NCBI RefSeq assembly: GCF_030272615.1
Contig: NC_081415.1
Coordinates: 420,540,257 to 420,604,256 of the forward strand
Reading direction: 5' to 3'
Length of the DNA stretch: 64,000 bases
Origin: Cryptomeria japonica
Lineage: Eukaryota > Streptophyta > Pinopsida > Cupressales > Cupressaceae
In this document: positions 11,746 to 24,239 of the stretch, piece after piece
Position numbering within the stretch: position 1 is the first letter of the stretch
Layout of the letters: the number at the start of each line of letters is the position of its first letter
The notes under the pieces: generated by a model
Told to the model about the DNA's origin: nothing
What the model saw: the letters and a program-made list of their open reading frames with translations, nothing else
The model's database searches: none
Translations under genes and position numbers: made by a program

Positions 11746-12279
11746 ACAATTTCTACTTGTTTTTCATTTTTCATAATGTAAACCTTAAGGATGGATTGTT
11801 AAGAAATTAAGGTATACATTTAATAATCTAGTTATCAAATTCTTTAGTTAAGTGGGAAGTTATTTTTGTAATGGAAAAATAATGATTTTATAAAGCCAAT
11901 CTATTGAATGTGATAAGAGACAAATGCTTATAATGAAATATTTATTGCTCTACATTTACATTTGATGTAGTAGATAGATGAGGAGGAAGTGTTGACGACA
12001 TATGGTTTATATGTTGCCTTTGTATTATCTTCTTTTAATGCATGATGGCTACACAATTTGAGTATCTTTGTTGTCTTTTGAATGACAATTTGAAGAGCTT
12101 TATGTATATTTTGTACATATCCATTATGATCCACGTATAATTATATTTATATTGCTTTTGTTATGTGTAGAAAGAGGACACACTTATCAATTTAACCTTT
12201 TTAATTTATTTATTTTATATTATAGATGACACACATTTATTTATTGTATTTATTCCTTCAAATCCTTGTGAAGGAACAA

Positions 12280-12720
12280 TGTCGAAAGAACCTGAGCCAA
12301 GATAGGTGAAGATAAACTTTAATGGGGCCTCCAAGGGCAACCTTGGAGTGAGTAGCTCTAGATGTGTTGTAAGGGATCACAATGGTGTGATTATGGACAA
12401 AAAAATTAGTTTGGTTAAGAATTACTACTAACAATGATCAAAATTTAGAGTGGTGGTGCTCATTGGCTTGGAGAGTGGACTAGATCTCAAAGTCCCTCGA
12501 GTGCATTTGGAGGGCGATTGTCTTATAACAATGAATGTAATTCAACAAAAATCTATTACAAATTGGAAGTTGTAGAAATGAATTAAATTGATCTAATAAG
12601 TGGTGATAAAATTTGAAAGTTTTAAAATCTTACACATTCATAGGGAAGGTAATTCAATTGTGGATGAACTAGCCAAACAAGCCACAAAAGCATCTATGAC
12701 TGTCAAACTAGATAGTAAGG
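12280..12720 (+). pseudogene. Decayed LINE RNase H domain (RVT_3 type)
   Basis: Reading the plus strand with stops and shifts gives 'VKINFNGASKGN', then a block with 'HLEGDCLITMNVIQ', then 'HIHREGNSIVDELAKQA'. This order (first Asp region, GD.. third strand, final Asp-bearing helix) is that of the RNase H domain at the C-terminal end of plant LINE/L1 pol ORFs. At least four stops interrupt it. No upstream RT was recognised, so this is a 5'-truncated LINE fragment or an isolated relic. 12721-13120 has no recognised feature. Confidence 0.65.
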
Positions 12721-13129
12721 GATGAGTTGGCGTTGAGTTGGAGATGGCATGATGGCATGATAAATGTGGCACCCACATTGGCCTACGAGACATGATAGAT
12801 GGGACAAGAACATTTGGACATCATTTTAAGGGCTTATGAACTCGATGGTGTGGTGCGCTTTTTAGGATTTGATAATTGTACTAATTTTATATTTGAATGA
12901 GCAACATTTGACATGTGAGATCTAATCGAGTTTTGATGATGTGAGTTCGGTATGGTGGATCTTAGTTGGATTGGTTAGCGACTGGGTAAGTAAGGTGAAG
13001 GTACACAAATGATGATGGCATTTAAGTTATTTAGATTTCGAGGTGTGGTCTATTTATTGTGCAAGGCTATATGTAACATGCACTAATCTATGCCAATTAA
13101 ATTACAACTTTTAAAACCAAAAGGATAGG

Positions 13130-13720
13130 AAAACTTGCAACTTTTTTTTTGAAAGTATTAACTAAATAGGAGTTGAATGTAAAACAACAAACTTGAAACA
13201 AAATAGGGATCTAATCTATGAGCATATCTATTTTGATGCAAATGAAGATTCTAACATTTCAAATTAAAAGAGTAGAGAGGGTTGGAGCTTACATTTTTCC
13301 AAATGCTCATTCTAATCTTTTCATAACTTTACTAGTAGACTAATGAGGAGGGAAAGTATCATCAGGGTGCTTTTCTGCCCAACTATGGACTTACTAGTCC
13401 CCCATGCCATATCCAATTGGATTGGACCGACCTTTCATAGTGAGGTAATGAGAAGTTGAACTCGTGTCATTTGAGACTGGTTTATAATCCTACATAGCTC
13501 CCTAGTCGGTCATACACTAAAAAATACCCCTAATTAGTATGACCTCTGACTGGGGTGTATATCTGGACTATTGAACTGACTGACGCTCTTTGAATTGAGC
13601 ATCACCTTGGCCAAAGGTTTTCACTTAGTTGCAATCACGCCAAAGCATGAAGTCAATGTTACACCCTACTCGACAGCAACTTGGGTTCACAGGTCATAGA
13701 TCCACCTATGGTGGTACTAA
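13130..13720 (-). repeat. Dispersed repeat, inverted partner of 32340-32870
   Basis: The reverse complement of this segment aligns by eye along its length with 32340-32870: shared blocks include 'gcaccctaatgatgct'-like, 'agtcagaggtcatact' and 'gtagggtgt..aacattgac'. In the plus-strand copy the repeat precedes a gypsy gag, so it is likely LTR or leader sequence of one gypsy family. Confidence 0.6.
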
Positions 13721-13959
13721 ATATGAGTGACCATTAAAATAAACACTAGGTAATCACTTGGAACTCGCAAATGAAGTGTAATAAACAAGGAAAACAAAAG
13801 TCTCTAATTAAGTGTGCTTAGCTTGAACCCTTTGGTCGGTAATCTCCCTCTTACTGAGGATGACAACCTTACTATTCTTATGTGTAAACTATTTCCTTTC
13901 TATAATGGTGAAAAATTAGGATTTCCACCATTAGATGTATGAAAACCACTAATTTGCCA

Positions 13960-14999
13960 TTACATTCAAAAGAGGGTGAAGTATAATAGATTCAGACACA
14001 AATCAGAAATGATAAGGACTGAATACTGATTGGATTTAGAGGAGCATGAATTTGTTTGCCCGATTTTGTGAGTCGAAATGCTGAATTAAGATAAAGTGAT
14101 AAAAAATGAAGGTAAATATGCAAAAATAGTGAACTACAGATGCAGGACTGAGACACACACCTGGATCTGGGTAGTATATGCACATTTAGATTCGATCCTC
14201 AAAAAAGCTCCAAAAATGTCGAGATCGGAGTACCCATCGCTCTGGTCCTCCTAACTTTTCAGACACCAAAGAGGGTTGATTCATCTCTACAAATAATACC
14301 AATTCTGAAGATTGCAACTCCGTACCTATTTCTTACACGCAGAAAGAAAGGGAAATGGGTTGGGAATAGGGGCTTGCCTTAGGCCAAACCCCTGTTTTGG
14401 AATTAACCATGAAATTGAGATAAAGATAATTGAAATTACTGTAATGGAAGGTTCTCCTTTCGAGGAAGATGTTGAATAATGATTGAAAATCAAATGATAT
14501 ACCTCCTTTTGAAGTTTGTTTGTCTCCACATAGAATTAGGGCTTGATGAAGTCTTCAACAAAATAAGATGAAAGATGTCTACTTCAATGCTTAATCCTTG
14601 AATTTATTGCTACTCCAAGGCTCGAAGGAAGACTAATTATTACTCAAATGCTTGAATTCTTAATGTCATATGTGTGCTCTTTCTAATTAATAGATTCTTG
14701 TGGATGTCAAAATGAGAAGGGAAAACCTCCTTTTATACTTGCCCGTTGGAAAACTTGTTAATTTCTTGACATGAGCCAACACGGAGAGAGCAATCCTGCT
14801 CAATTTTGAAATAGGGCAAATTTCCTACCCCTATTTAGGGCTAGGATAAGATGCCAAGTGCATAGAAAAATTAAAAAATGATGCTATTCATGAGGGACAT
14901 GAGCATAATCAAGTCCCAATCAGGCTAAGCGGTGCAAACGCTAAGTTAGGGACCCAATGTGGTCAAAATTGTTCAAGGGTGCAATTTTAGGATACTACA
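13960..14999 (-). mobile_element. Minus-strand LTR (LTR-1), left boundary approximate
   Basis: Read on the minus strand, the LTR starts at 14999 with tgtagtatcctaaaattg. This matches the starts at 39267 (tgtagaatcataaaattg) and 53111 (tgtagacacccaaaattg). A TATA box followed by AAGGAG (tataaaaggagg) lies on the minus strand at about 14737-14729. The same TATA context occurs in the other two LTRs. Purine-rich sequence (gatttaagaaag) lies just upstream of the start. The end of the LTR is not fixed. No coding sequence is present. Confidence 0.55.
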
Positions 15000-16251
15000 C
15001 TTTCTTAAATCATTGTTTCAAGGTCTTAATTTAAATTAACTACTATAATATGAAAAATGTAAGGCATGCCTTAGAGCTACTAGTTCCCATATCCACTCTA
15101 AGATTTTGGAAACAATCATGCATTATGAGAATTTGTTGTTTATGAACTATCCAACTATTCATATTGTTTTTGTATATGCCCATCTGCATCAAATCTATGC
15201 TATAAGGCTACTATTGCATGTCTAAGCTTCTTCATTCTAGAATTAATCTGACAATCACTCGAGAGGAGTGTTCTCTAATTTGTTTAGAGTAGCTAAACAC
15301 AGTTATGGAGATTCTCCATATTGGTTTAATTCTAAAACAAAATAATAATGAAGAGGTTTTCACAGTGATTGATATTTTCCTGAATATAAATATCCTAATT
15401 TTCTGAGTTGTATTGTTCAGCTTGTTCATTTTTAAATTGTTATCAAATAACAAAATAAAGCTTATCATTGATGTAGTTCGAAAAGAACAATATACAGTAT
15501 GCAAAGAAGAGTTTTAAATCAGCTATGGTATGACAAGAACATTTACTGTGTTCTAGAACATAAATCCCTTCCTTTCACAGCTAGAAACCAAAGAATTTTG
15601 TTATGCGAGCACATATACAGATGTAGTTATCTTGGTCCTGATTACATACATATATGTACTTACATTTGCATGTATTCACATACGATATATATATATATAT
15701 ATATTCAAGCATGTGCCATGTGTAATTTTAATTTTAGTTATTAAATAATAATAATAATAGGAAGACTAATAATAATAATAAATTAGCTTGAAGTGCCAAT
15801 TCCAAGACTTAAGAGGTAAAAACCCTAAACATCTACTTAGACCATAAGAGGGTTACCTAGCACAACAGATAAACGAACCAAGGTCAATGATAGACAACTT
15901 GACTTAACTTATGGTTAGGGTTTTCAAATGGCATGAGCTCTCTTTCATTACCTCCCAACCTTATGATACTTCCCCTCCCTTCTCTGAGGACGACGAACTC
16001 CTGCACACACTTGGCCAATTCAAACAGTTAGTCTGAAATCCTGTCATAACTCTAACATCACAATATTATCAACAAAAGTAAAACATCTTATATGTCATCA
16101 TGTTTAACATCAAAACATCAATGCAAAAGTTGTGAATCATCATTTCATTGTACTGAGCATAAATAACATTACTCAAATATGACATGAAACATCTAGGGCA
16201 CGAGTAACATTGCATAAATATAGCATAAAAACATCTAGGGCACAAATAGCA
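15000..16251. other. Non-coding, AT-rich with microsatellites
   Basis: No gene is supported. Contains a (TA)n run at 15684-15704 and two (AAT)n runs at 15744-15785. From about 16150 a diverged short repeat 'aaacatctagggcacaaatagcat' occurs twice (16186 and 16229). It marks the target of the adjacent LTR-type insertion and reappears after its right end. Confidence 0.5.
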
Positions 16252-18124
16252 TGGCATGTAGTACCCCTCCTCGATCAGACTCTTTTTTTATTTATATTTG
16301 ACTTTAGTTGACTGTTCAGCGGATACATTATTGTATATTGATTCAAACTTTATGCGATGTTATTTCATGCTTTATCTGGATTTGTGGTGTATACTTTCAT
16401 GCAGCATCTTAGTGCTTATGATTAATGTTATTTTTATGGATCATTATCATGGACTTACACTTTTATCTTATATGTGGGATGCGTTATTTATATGATTCAT
16501 GTTTGCAAGTGTATGGGATGCGAGGGGATGATTTTCCTTCACTCACTCTGATGAGACAGGGAACATCGTGATTCTCCTTCATTGGTGTATGTGTTGTGTT
16601 TGTTTATATGTTTGTCTATATGCACGTGTGGTTCTTTGGTGCAGGACATTGCAGGTACAAGTATTGGGTAGGTATGAGGTATCGACTCCACCCGGTTTCA
16701 CAGGTCTGAGCATGCCTTATATGTCCAATGGGAGTGGAGGGGATAGTGGTTGGACCCTAACTTGACCCGCAATTACACTCATGTGAGTGTTGTCAGTCGG
16801 TCATCTTTTTTGTTTGACTAGTATGCAAGTCAGAGTGCTTTAGTATTGTCGTCTTGTGAGTCGTCGTTTGATCACTCCTTGTTTTACGTATTTTCATTTA
16901 TTTGAATAGTTATTTAATTGAGTGAATGATGCTATTTTTGTGTTGGCGTAATTAGTTAATTATTATGCTCTTGAGATTATTGATTTAATTAACTAAAGGA
17001 ATTGCTAGAATTAAATGGTTAAAATGGCTTATTTTATTGTGCTATAGTTGTATTATTATTTTGTGAAAAGAAATAAGTATTTGCCTTGCCATTTAAATGT
17101 AAAATGATTATGTTGAAAGAAATTATCATGGGAAATAGAAAATGAAATAAATAAAAGCTTTTTTTTCCTTTTACCTTTCCATTTGACTTTTGTATTTTAT
17201 TTTATTGGAAAAGAATTGTTTATGGAAAAGGTAAATCTGATTGCTTTTACTTTTTAAATAGTTTAATCTGATTGGTGGAGAAAACTTTTAACCTAGAAAG
17301 TTTAGGTTGAAATATATTTTTCCCATATATTCTTGGGAGTTCACAGGAAGAAGGGAGGCAAAATTTTGAATGAGAAATTTGGAAAACCATTTTGGAATAG
17401 GAGTTGGAGTTGGTTTTGGTTTGCAAGATTGGGATTCTTCCATCCATTTGCTTCCTGGTTTGCTTGAAGGTTGGATAATCTCTTCTTGTTTAATTTTGAA
17501 TGTTTTAGTTGATTCCTGTGTGTTAAAAAAATGTAAATCTCTTTGTAAATTCTTGTTGAATGATTGGAATGAAAGAAAGAGTGTTTGTTATTGATGATTT
17601 TGTTGAATTCATATCAAATGGGTGCATGTTGAAAAGAAATGATTCATCTTTCCATTTGTTGTTTGTTATGTGTTCTTGCAAAATCAAGTTCTTGAATTAT
17701 CTCTTCTACTTGGTATAGAAAGGAATAGAATTAGTTTGTTGTGTGTTTTCTAGTTTCTATTTGCCCAAGATTTGGGGCTTATGTTGGCAAAAATTGGTTA
17801 TTTGCCTCTTGCAAGATGCAAGGGATTCTTCTTGTGTAAAGGAAGTGAAGAAATTTATCAGAAACCTTCTCCTATCTTTTAGATCCTTCTATGTTGCCCA
17901 AAATCTTTATATAATTGGGGCTCTTGTGTGTTATTAATTTACCATTTACCTTATTGAAGATTATAATCTCATATTTTGGTATTTTGGCACTGTGTATGTG
18001 CTCCCGTGAAAACAATGAACAAGGGATGTTTTAATTTTATGATTAAATTGTTTTAAAAGAAGTTTTTATTAAATTAATTGACCCTTGCCCATGTGGCAAG
18101 CTAGCCCCACCACGTGGGATGGTA

Positions 18125-18290
18125 TTGGCTTGCTACCACAGTAGTAACACTACCAGTCGGTAGGACAACTACTGGTCAGTAGGACTGCTACCGACAGTAG
18201 CAGCACTACCAGTGGTAGCAGCACTACTGGCAGGCAGTGTCTGCTACCACCGACAGTAGCACTACCCGCAGGTAGGGCTTTGCCCACCAT
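18125..18290. repeat. CTACC/GGTAG-rich minisatellite with self-complementary units
   Basis: Short units such as 'gtagcagcactacc' and 'accgacagtagcactacc' recur about ten times. Many combine GTAG and CTAC so they can fold back on themselves. GC content is much higher than in the flanking DNA. Confidence 0.65.
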
Positions 18291-19354
18291 GTGTCGTTGA
18301 CCCCTCACGGTGCATTTTAATGTGTCGTTGTTTTTGTTTATTAAATGTTATAAAAATTTTAAAGGTTAGTTTTAATGTTATGTTAAATGGTAATATGTAA
18401 GTTAATTTTATATGTTGGTTTTTAATATTTATTTAATAGATTTAATTATTGAAAATCAAGGCTTTGGATTTTAATTCAAACTGATAAATGTGGATGTATT
18501 TTTAGAAATAGATCATATGTTTATTGTAATTCATATTCTTATTTGGTTGAATAATTAATATGGATTTTATTCTATGTTGGAATATTGAATTGGAAATTAT
18601 ATAGAAATTAATGACGGTTTCGAATGACGCATTAAATGATGGGTGTTTTTATTTAATTTTCAATCAATGAATTTTGCAAGTGTTTATGATGTTGTTTTCT
18701 CAAAGATTGTCTGAGTGCGGACTTAGTGAAATTAGCCTTGCTTGCAAAAAGTATTATTGGTGGTTATTTCTTGTCTGTGGTTCAGTCGTCCTGTTGTGGC
18801 ATATTTGGTACCTTTTGACCAAGAGATGTATGATGACCTCGTTGTCTTAACCATGCAGTGTCTTTTCCTAATGGTTAACCAAGAGTTAGTATGTCCTTGG
18901 TTTGACCACTTGTATTTGGATAGTGGTGTTATGGCTTCCTATTTCACCATAGGGTCCTCATGGAGTGACCATGTTTTGTTTAGTGTCCTTTGAGAGAGTG
19001 GCTTTCGAGTGGGGGCTGCGCCTAAAGTGGATGGTAGGATAACCACTCGAAAGTCAGTTAATAAGTGATAACCTAATAATTTGATTATGAGGGGGGTAGT
19101 TTATAACATTAATTAAGATATTGTACCCCACGAATGGTTGAGTGCTCGTATAGGCTCAAGGTGTAGTGGGAAGGCCTAGAATGGCAAACTGACCACCTTG
19201 TCTTCACGAAGGATTGGTAGGGTCCGCATGAGACTTAAATGGAGCCAGAGGTTCCGAAAAGGTTACAAGGATAACCTAGGATGGGGGTCGGGACCTATGG
19301 AGGCCTACCATGGTAACCATCATAAGCTATACGATGACACCCTCTCTTTAGGGT

Positions 19355-19435
19355 CACTTATGTATTGTGATGTCGAGTCACTTGTGTATTGTGATGTCAA
19401 GTCACTTGTGTATTGTGATGTTGAGTCACCTGGAA
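19355..19435. repeat. Tandem repeat, 27 bp x 3
   Basis: Units 'gtcacttgtgtattgtgatg' + 't(c/t)a/gagt' repeat three times with single-base differences, inside the large non-coding LTR-type unit. Confidence 0.85.
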
Positions 19436-20169
19436 TATTGTGGAGTCGTATTGTACTATCATGGAGTCATGATATTCTATCGACCATGTCATGTTTTTGC
19501 TTGCTTGAGGGTCCTCTGCTATATCCTAGCACAGTGGGGTGATTCCGGTTTGGGATCACATGGTCGGGTGGTAGTGCCACTTCCCATCAAATTTTCTTGT
19601 TCGTACCTTCTTGCGAGGATTGGCTTCGCAAGTGTTCCTCTGGTTCGTGACTCTTGCTCCATCTCATGTTGGAGATTATTTTTCTTTGGAGACCCATGTG
19701 GTCAATTGTATCAATGAATTTATGTAACCTTGTAATCTGATGTAAGTTGTAAACTTGTTATGTATATTGAGAGCCATGCATTGGAAGATCAATGTAATCC
19801 TAAGTTTTGGATGTTATTTAGCCACTTTTTATATGATTGGTGTAAATACTTATTGAAGAGAAATTATATTGTATCCTTTCAATCTTTAATGGTGTAATCT
19901 ATTATTGCATATGGCTTATTATTTTCAATGAGTAATGATGGTTAATTGGATTAATCGTAATTGTGGAATTTAACTTTTAGTTTAATTCTTCATTGGTAAC
20001 CCTTTAGGAATTTTGGTGTAAGTCTTCCACTTGTGCTATTATAGTGCTATTGTTGTTATTAATGCACTTAATTATTATCCCTTAGTTGTAGTTATTCCTT
20101 TGGGGTTCCCGACGGGGCATTACATGGCATAAATATAGCATAAAACAGCTAGGACACAAGTGGGATGTA

Positions 20170-21350
20170 ACACTATGGGTATGTCAATTTCATTAAGCTA
20201 GGATGCAAATTTTCGAGACTGGAGCATGCAAGGGCCCTTAAAAATTGGCCTTTGTGGTGATGTGTTTCATTTAGTTAGTTAATTTTTGCCCAACAAAGCA
20301 GAAGTGAGTTGTGAAGAAGAGATGTATACACCTATCTGTAGAAACAGATTACTTTTTTAGGTGATATTTTTGACAAAAGGTTGAAATGAATCATTAAATC
20401 TAGTCATGAATTGATAATTCATGCAGTGAAAATGTTTTGGGTGGAAGGAATTTTGAAAACTAACCATCGTCATTGGGTTAATACTAATATATCAACCATG
20501 TTTTGGCTACTCTTTTAAATGTTGGGAGATTAAAGGAGATAGAAAAATTTAATTTTCCTTAAGCTTATTTAGAAGTGATAACTTGGTGAGATTGGGGATG
20601 TGTTGGAGAATGCAAAATAAGGCAAGGGCATTCTCCTTCCTAAGGACTACTATGTAGTTTGTTGTCAAGGTCATGAGATTGAGAGGTATACTCTCGTCAT
20701 CTTTACAATTCTTGCCTTAATCCCACAAAGAAGGGTTGAAGTGGAAAGGAGCATTCTATATTTGAAGAAAGTTTTGGAATTGATACCATATGACGAGACA
20801 GGTTAGCTTCAAAAATACCTAAAAGAGGAAGGGCTAGTAGAAGAAGATGATGAAGAATCTAAGATTTCAGGGTAGATATTAAGGAGGAGGTTCAAGATTC
20901 TACCAATGCAAACTTTTTAGAGGTGGAACTAGAGAAGCACGTGACTTGCAGACTTGCATGTCTTGTCAAGGAAAGGTTTGAGACCAGGATGGCAAAGTGG
21001 TCTAGGTAGTGGTATTAGGGGAATTTCTTCCTTGTCTTAATTTTATGTTTATAGTATGTATTTCTATTATGTTGCAGTAGAATGTAGGGAGATTGGTTGT
21101 TATAATAGTTTGGGAGATATGTAAAGTGGTTTTTGGGCCTATCTACATTTTTTCTCAAGAGACCTTTTGGATGTGTAGGGACCTTTGTGTATAGGTGGTT
21201 TTTCTAGTATGCCCTTTTTTATGGATGACAGATGATTGGCTAGGCCAGATTGAACAATGGAATCAATGTAGATGTAATATTTTTATTATATAAATATAAA
21301 AAGGGTGCAACCCCTTAGTTGTTTTTTATCAATAAAAAAAAGATGGACAT
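20170..21350 (+). pseudogene. Decayed ORF ending in an A-tail, probable LINE 3' part
   Basis: From about 20640 to 20990 a plus-strand frame can be followed through stops: 'GHEIERYTLVIFTILALIPQ', 'RRVEVERSILYLKKVLELIP', 'LKEEGLVEEDDEESK', then a shift. It is followed by a 3' untranslated-like region and 'tcaataaaaaaaa' at about 21330-21343, like a LINE poly(A) end. The protein segment itself is not recognised. No target duplication was identified, so assignment to a LINE rests on the tail and on the similar endings at 22082 and 24640. Confidence 0.4.
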
Positions 21351-22069
21351 TTTACTCTCTTTAAAGAATTTATATATTATTTGTATCTTATCTTTAAGGA
21401 CACATGGAACTTAAATTTTACAATTTTGACAAGCGCTTAGTTTGGAAGTAGACAATGATAATTTTCGAGCTAATTTAACACCAATGATTATTTATTTTGA
21501 GTACATGTTGAATACTTTCAATGAAGGCCCGCATATTTTAAATATAATATAGGTTAAACAAGTTGTGAAATGTCATGATTGTAAATTTAATAAACTAATT
21601 TTATTAAAACTTCTTAAAATATATGATACAAAAATAAGGATTGACAATTAGATCTTGTAATAGCTAATTAAAACAAGATAAAAATACATGAGCTCAACTA
21701 CACATTAAACATCATGTCAATTTGATATAATCAAGATTTCCTTCTACCCTTTTTTTTTCAAATAATCAAGTTATCTATGCATACTTGAGTTGATTCACCT
21801 TTTATGTGTTCTTCGATGTCATTAAAAATAAGAGAGGTACTGGAATTATGGATGTTTGACTCCTAAAGAAAATATTGGTCTACACATGATTAGACATATC
21901 AATTGGTAGACACATTGCCTAAATTCAAGCATTGTTGTGTAAGACATTTATAATCTTGTCAGACATACCTCTACTCCCCAATACTATATGCAATCTCTTT
22001 TTTTACTTATTGTTAATATGCTTATTGCCCTTTTTTCTCCTCTAAGAATCTAGACATGGTTTTTTTGGG
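21351..22069. other. AT-rich non-coding
   Basis: No gene or clear repeat is visible. The last 50 bp (22016-22060) resemble 23777-23820 (ttattgccc...ctctaagaatctagacatgg versus ttattaccc...ttctaagaatgtaaacacgagg). The LINE at 22082 therefore sits in a locally duplicated target. Confidence 0.45.
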
Positions 22070-23767
22070 GGAGCTCTTTTTTTTTATTGGTAATAAGAGT
22101 TTATTATTATTAAAGATAAAAGATTTACATCCTTGCAAGTTTAAAGTCCATCAAAAAACCACATACCACCCATACTCAAAACTAGCCAAGAAACTGACTA
22201 AAACCACTTATCAAACCACCCTACCAAAACCACTTAAGCCAATGTTCAGAGCTTCCAAAACACACTCAAAAAACCAATTTTCTATCTATCCGAGCTACAA
22301 AAGACATCTAAATAGCATACCATACAAACTAAATAGTTTGTGATGAGAGATGAAAAACCAGGGTTTAACCCCATAAAACATTACACATAGTAGAAGTAAC
22401 AATTTTTTTAACAAAGCTACTCGTGCCTCTCTCAAACTTGAATGGCCACCACCATCCTCTTTCTTTGTCATCTAACTTTGGTTTCTGCAAGGCTCACTTC
22501 CTCCTTTGCCCTTTGCAGTTTGGCCTCTACCTCCATTAGTTGTACAAAGACCTTCAGTGCCTCACATCCTGGATTAGCCTCCTCTCTGCAATGGGCTTTG
22601 AAAGGACCTTTCAACCACCTCACAAAGGCAATGCATTTCTCAAACACTTCATGATTCAAATTTCCAATACCCTCCTGAACATCAAACCCAACACCAGGGA
22701 CTTCCCATTCCAAGATTGAATGCATGCCATCCAAGTAGTCTTGATGCACAATTGCTATTATAACCCCTCTCACAACCTCCACTGAATCACCCAAATCCAG
22801 CCCCCACGCCATTATCAGGGAATAGATATCCATTGCATGCATTTAACCAACCTCTCATCCTTGAACAAGAACATTCCATTCAATCTTCTATCTGACACAA
22901 AGCCAAGAAATGGGCATAACTATTTTCTGGACTTAAGCATGAAATTCGCTTCCATTTCTCTATGTCTACAGTGACACCACCTCACACATTTTTTCGCAGT
23001 CACTTTCCTTCCACAGTTTTCTCCACATAAGCACCGAGAAAGGAAAGAAAAAGATTGCACCATCCTACCATCGCACAAACATGATGCATCCATAAATGCA
23101 CAGTACTAATTATGTGTCATCACCTTTTGAAAGAGGCCAATCTCCAAGGTCCTTGCATTTAATTTGGTACCAAGTACAAACTCATCAATACTGCGAGCAT
23201 TCAAAGCAAATAATGTCAGTTACCAACTATGCTGGCCAAAGTACTTCCTCATCAGTGCTACCCCACCACTAGGTTACAAAAAGGTCTAATTCACACACCA
23301 TATTGGATAAAAGATCTGCCACCCCATTCCCTACCCTCTTAATATGTGAAATACAATAATCTTGAAAGGAGTTTAACTTTTAGCAAATAATTGAAATGAA
23401 TTTAATTATATGTCAACATGGAGAGGAACCCTTCAAAATTGCATCAACTATAATTTTAGTCTCCTTCTAAATGTACTTCAAAATTTTAAGGTTGCAAGCC
23501 AATTCGATCGCAAGCAGTGATGCTTGCGCCTCTGCCTCACTGTTAGTACCATCATGTAACCTTTGAGCTCCTTTAATTAAAACATTAACTTTCGTGTCAC
23601 GGGCCACACATTTGGCACTTGAGATTCTCGGGTTGCCTCTCGAAGCCCCCTCAAAATTAACTTTAACGCATCCTTGCTCTGGCTTGACCCAAGCATTGTT
23701 TGAAACCCCTCCACCACTAGGATTGACCCTAGAAAGCCCATGAACGAGCCTTTTTGGAGCTCTTTTT
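22070..23767 (-). mobile_element. 5'-truncated LINE with 12-bp target duplication
   Basis: The inserted body is about 22082-23755. Identical GGAGCTCTTTTT flanks it at 22070-22081 and 23756-23767. The left end on the minus strand is an A-tail (plus strand tttttatt), consistent with target-primed reverse transcription on the minus strand. From the 5' end it carries a decayed RNase H (about 23700-23290: 'VKVNFEGASRGNP', 'NSEAEAQASLLAIELACNL', 'HIKRVGNGVADLLSNM'). A C-terminal ORF follows (22842-22468), then a 3' UTR. RT and endonuclease are missing because of 5' truncation. Confidence 0.8.
22468..22842 (-). pseudogene. C-terminal tail ORF of the LINE
   Basis: 124 open codons downstream of the LINE RNase H. 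The last third is charged and helical, with a coiled-coil look (VFVQLMEVEAKLQRAKEEV). No domain is recognised. Its position between RNase H and poly(A) makes it the C-terminal extension or a following ORF of the LINE. Confidence 0.5.
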
Positions 23768-24235
23768 GTAAATATATTTATTACCCAATTTTACTCCTTC
23801 TAAGAATGTAAACACGAGGTTCTTTCAACATTAAGGACCACTTTCACTATTTTAATATCAAATTGGAAGATTTGTCCTTATTGGCTCAATCACAATGTAT
23901 CACCTTAGCAAGTTAATAAATTTAATGTGTAATTATGAAGTGGCTTGGTAGGAGAAATTTAATAAAGTGGTATGAGCAAGCTTAATGTAATCAATTTCCA
24001 GTAAAAGTGATCATATTTGAGTTGCATGTATTTGAAGTTTTCTTTACAAGTACCTATAGTTTATAAAAATATAAATAAAGAAATTTATATGCAAAATTAA
24101 ATTCTACATGCTATTTTGCTTTTAAATACCTATTATAACTAGATATTGAATCTAACAAGTAGGGTTTTGAATTCATTTCGTGTGTACACTTTATTGAATG
24201 TGAAACCCTATTTTAAAAATGGTGCTCAATATGTA
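23768..24235. other. AT-rich non-coding
   Basis: No gene is supported. Nothing beyond the local duplication noted at 23777-23820. Confidence 0.45.
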
Positions 24236-24239
24236 ATTT

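Larger units (their letters stand above)
10040..11954 (+). mobile_element. Short non-coding LTR retrotransposon (TRIM/LARD-like)
   Basis: Two related LTRs, both TG...CA: 10040-10235 (starts tgttaggaaattgagg, ends gctctaca) and 11797-11954 (starts tgttaagaaattaagg, ends gctctaca). They share blocks such as 'gataatctagtta'-type starts, 'aagagacaaatgcttataatg' and 'aatgaaata'. Immediately after the 5' LTR is 'tggtatcagaaag' (10237), close to a tRNA-iMet primer site. A purine stretch (aaggatgga) precedes the 3' LTR. The 1.56-kb interior has no gag or pol homology and consists largely of two tandem-repeat arrays. No exact target duplication was found. It depends on proteins from another element, probably Ty1/copia given the primer type (inference). 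Confidence 0.72.
16252..20129. mobile_element. 3.87-kb non-coding LTR-type unit with TGGCA target duplication
   Basis: The body is 16257-20124. It starts TG (tgtagtacccctcctcg) and ends CA, the reverse complement of the end being tgtaatgccccgtcggg. It therefore has short imperfect inverted ends. Identical 5-bp TGGCA flanks it at 16252-16256 and 20125-20129, and the flanking host repeat (cataaatatagcataaaa) is seen on both sides. No gag or pol homology and no paired internal LTR was found. The unit may be a solo LTR of a large element or a large non-autonomous retrotransposon. Small open frames inside (for example 18742-18993, 19198-19542) have no recognised domain. Confidence 0.68.
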
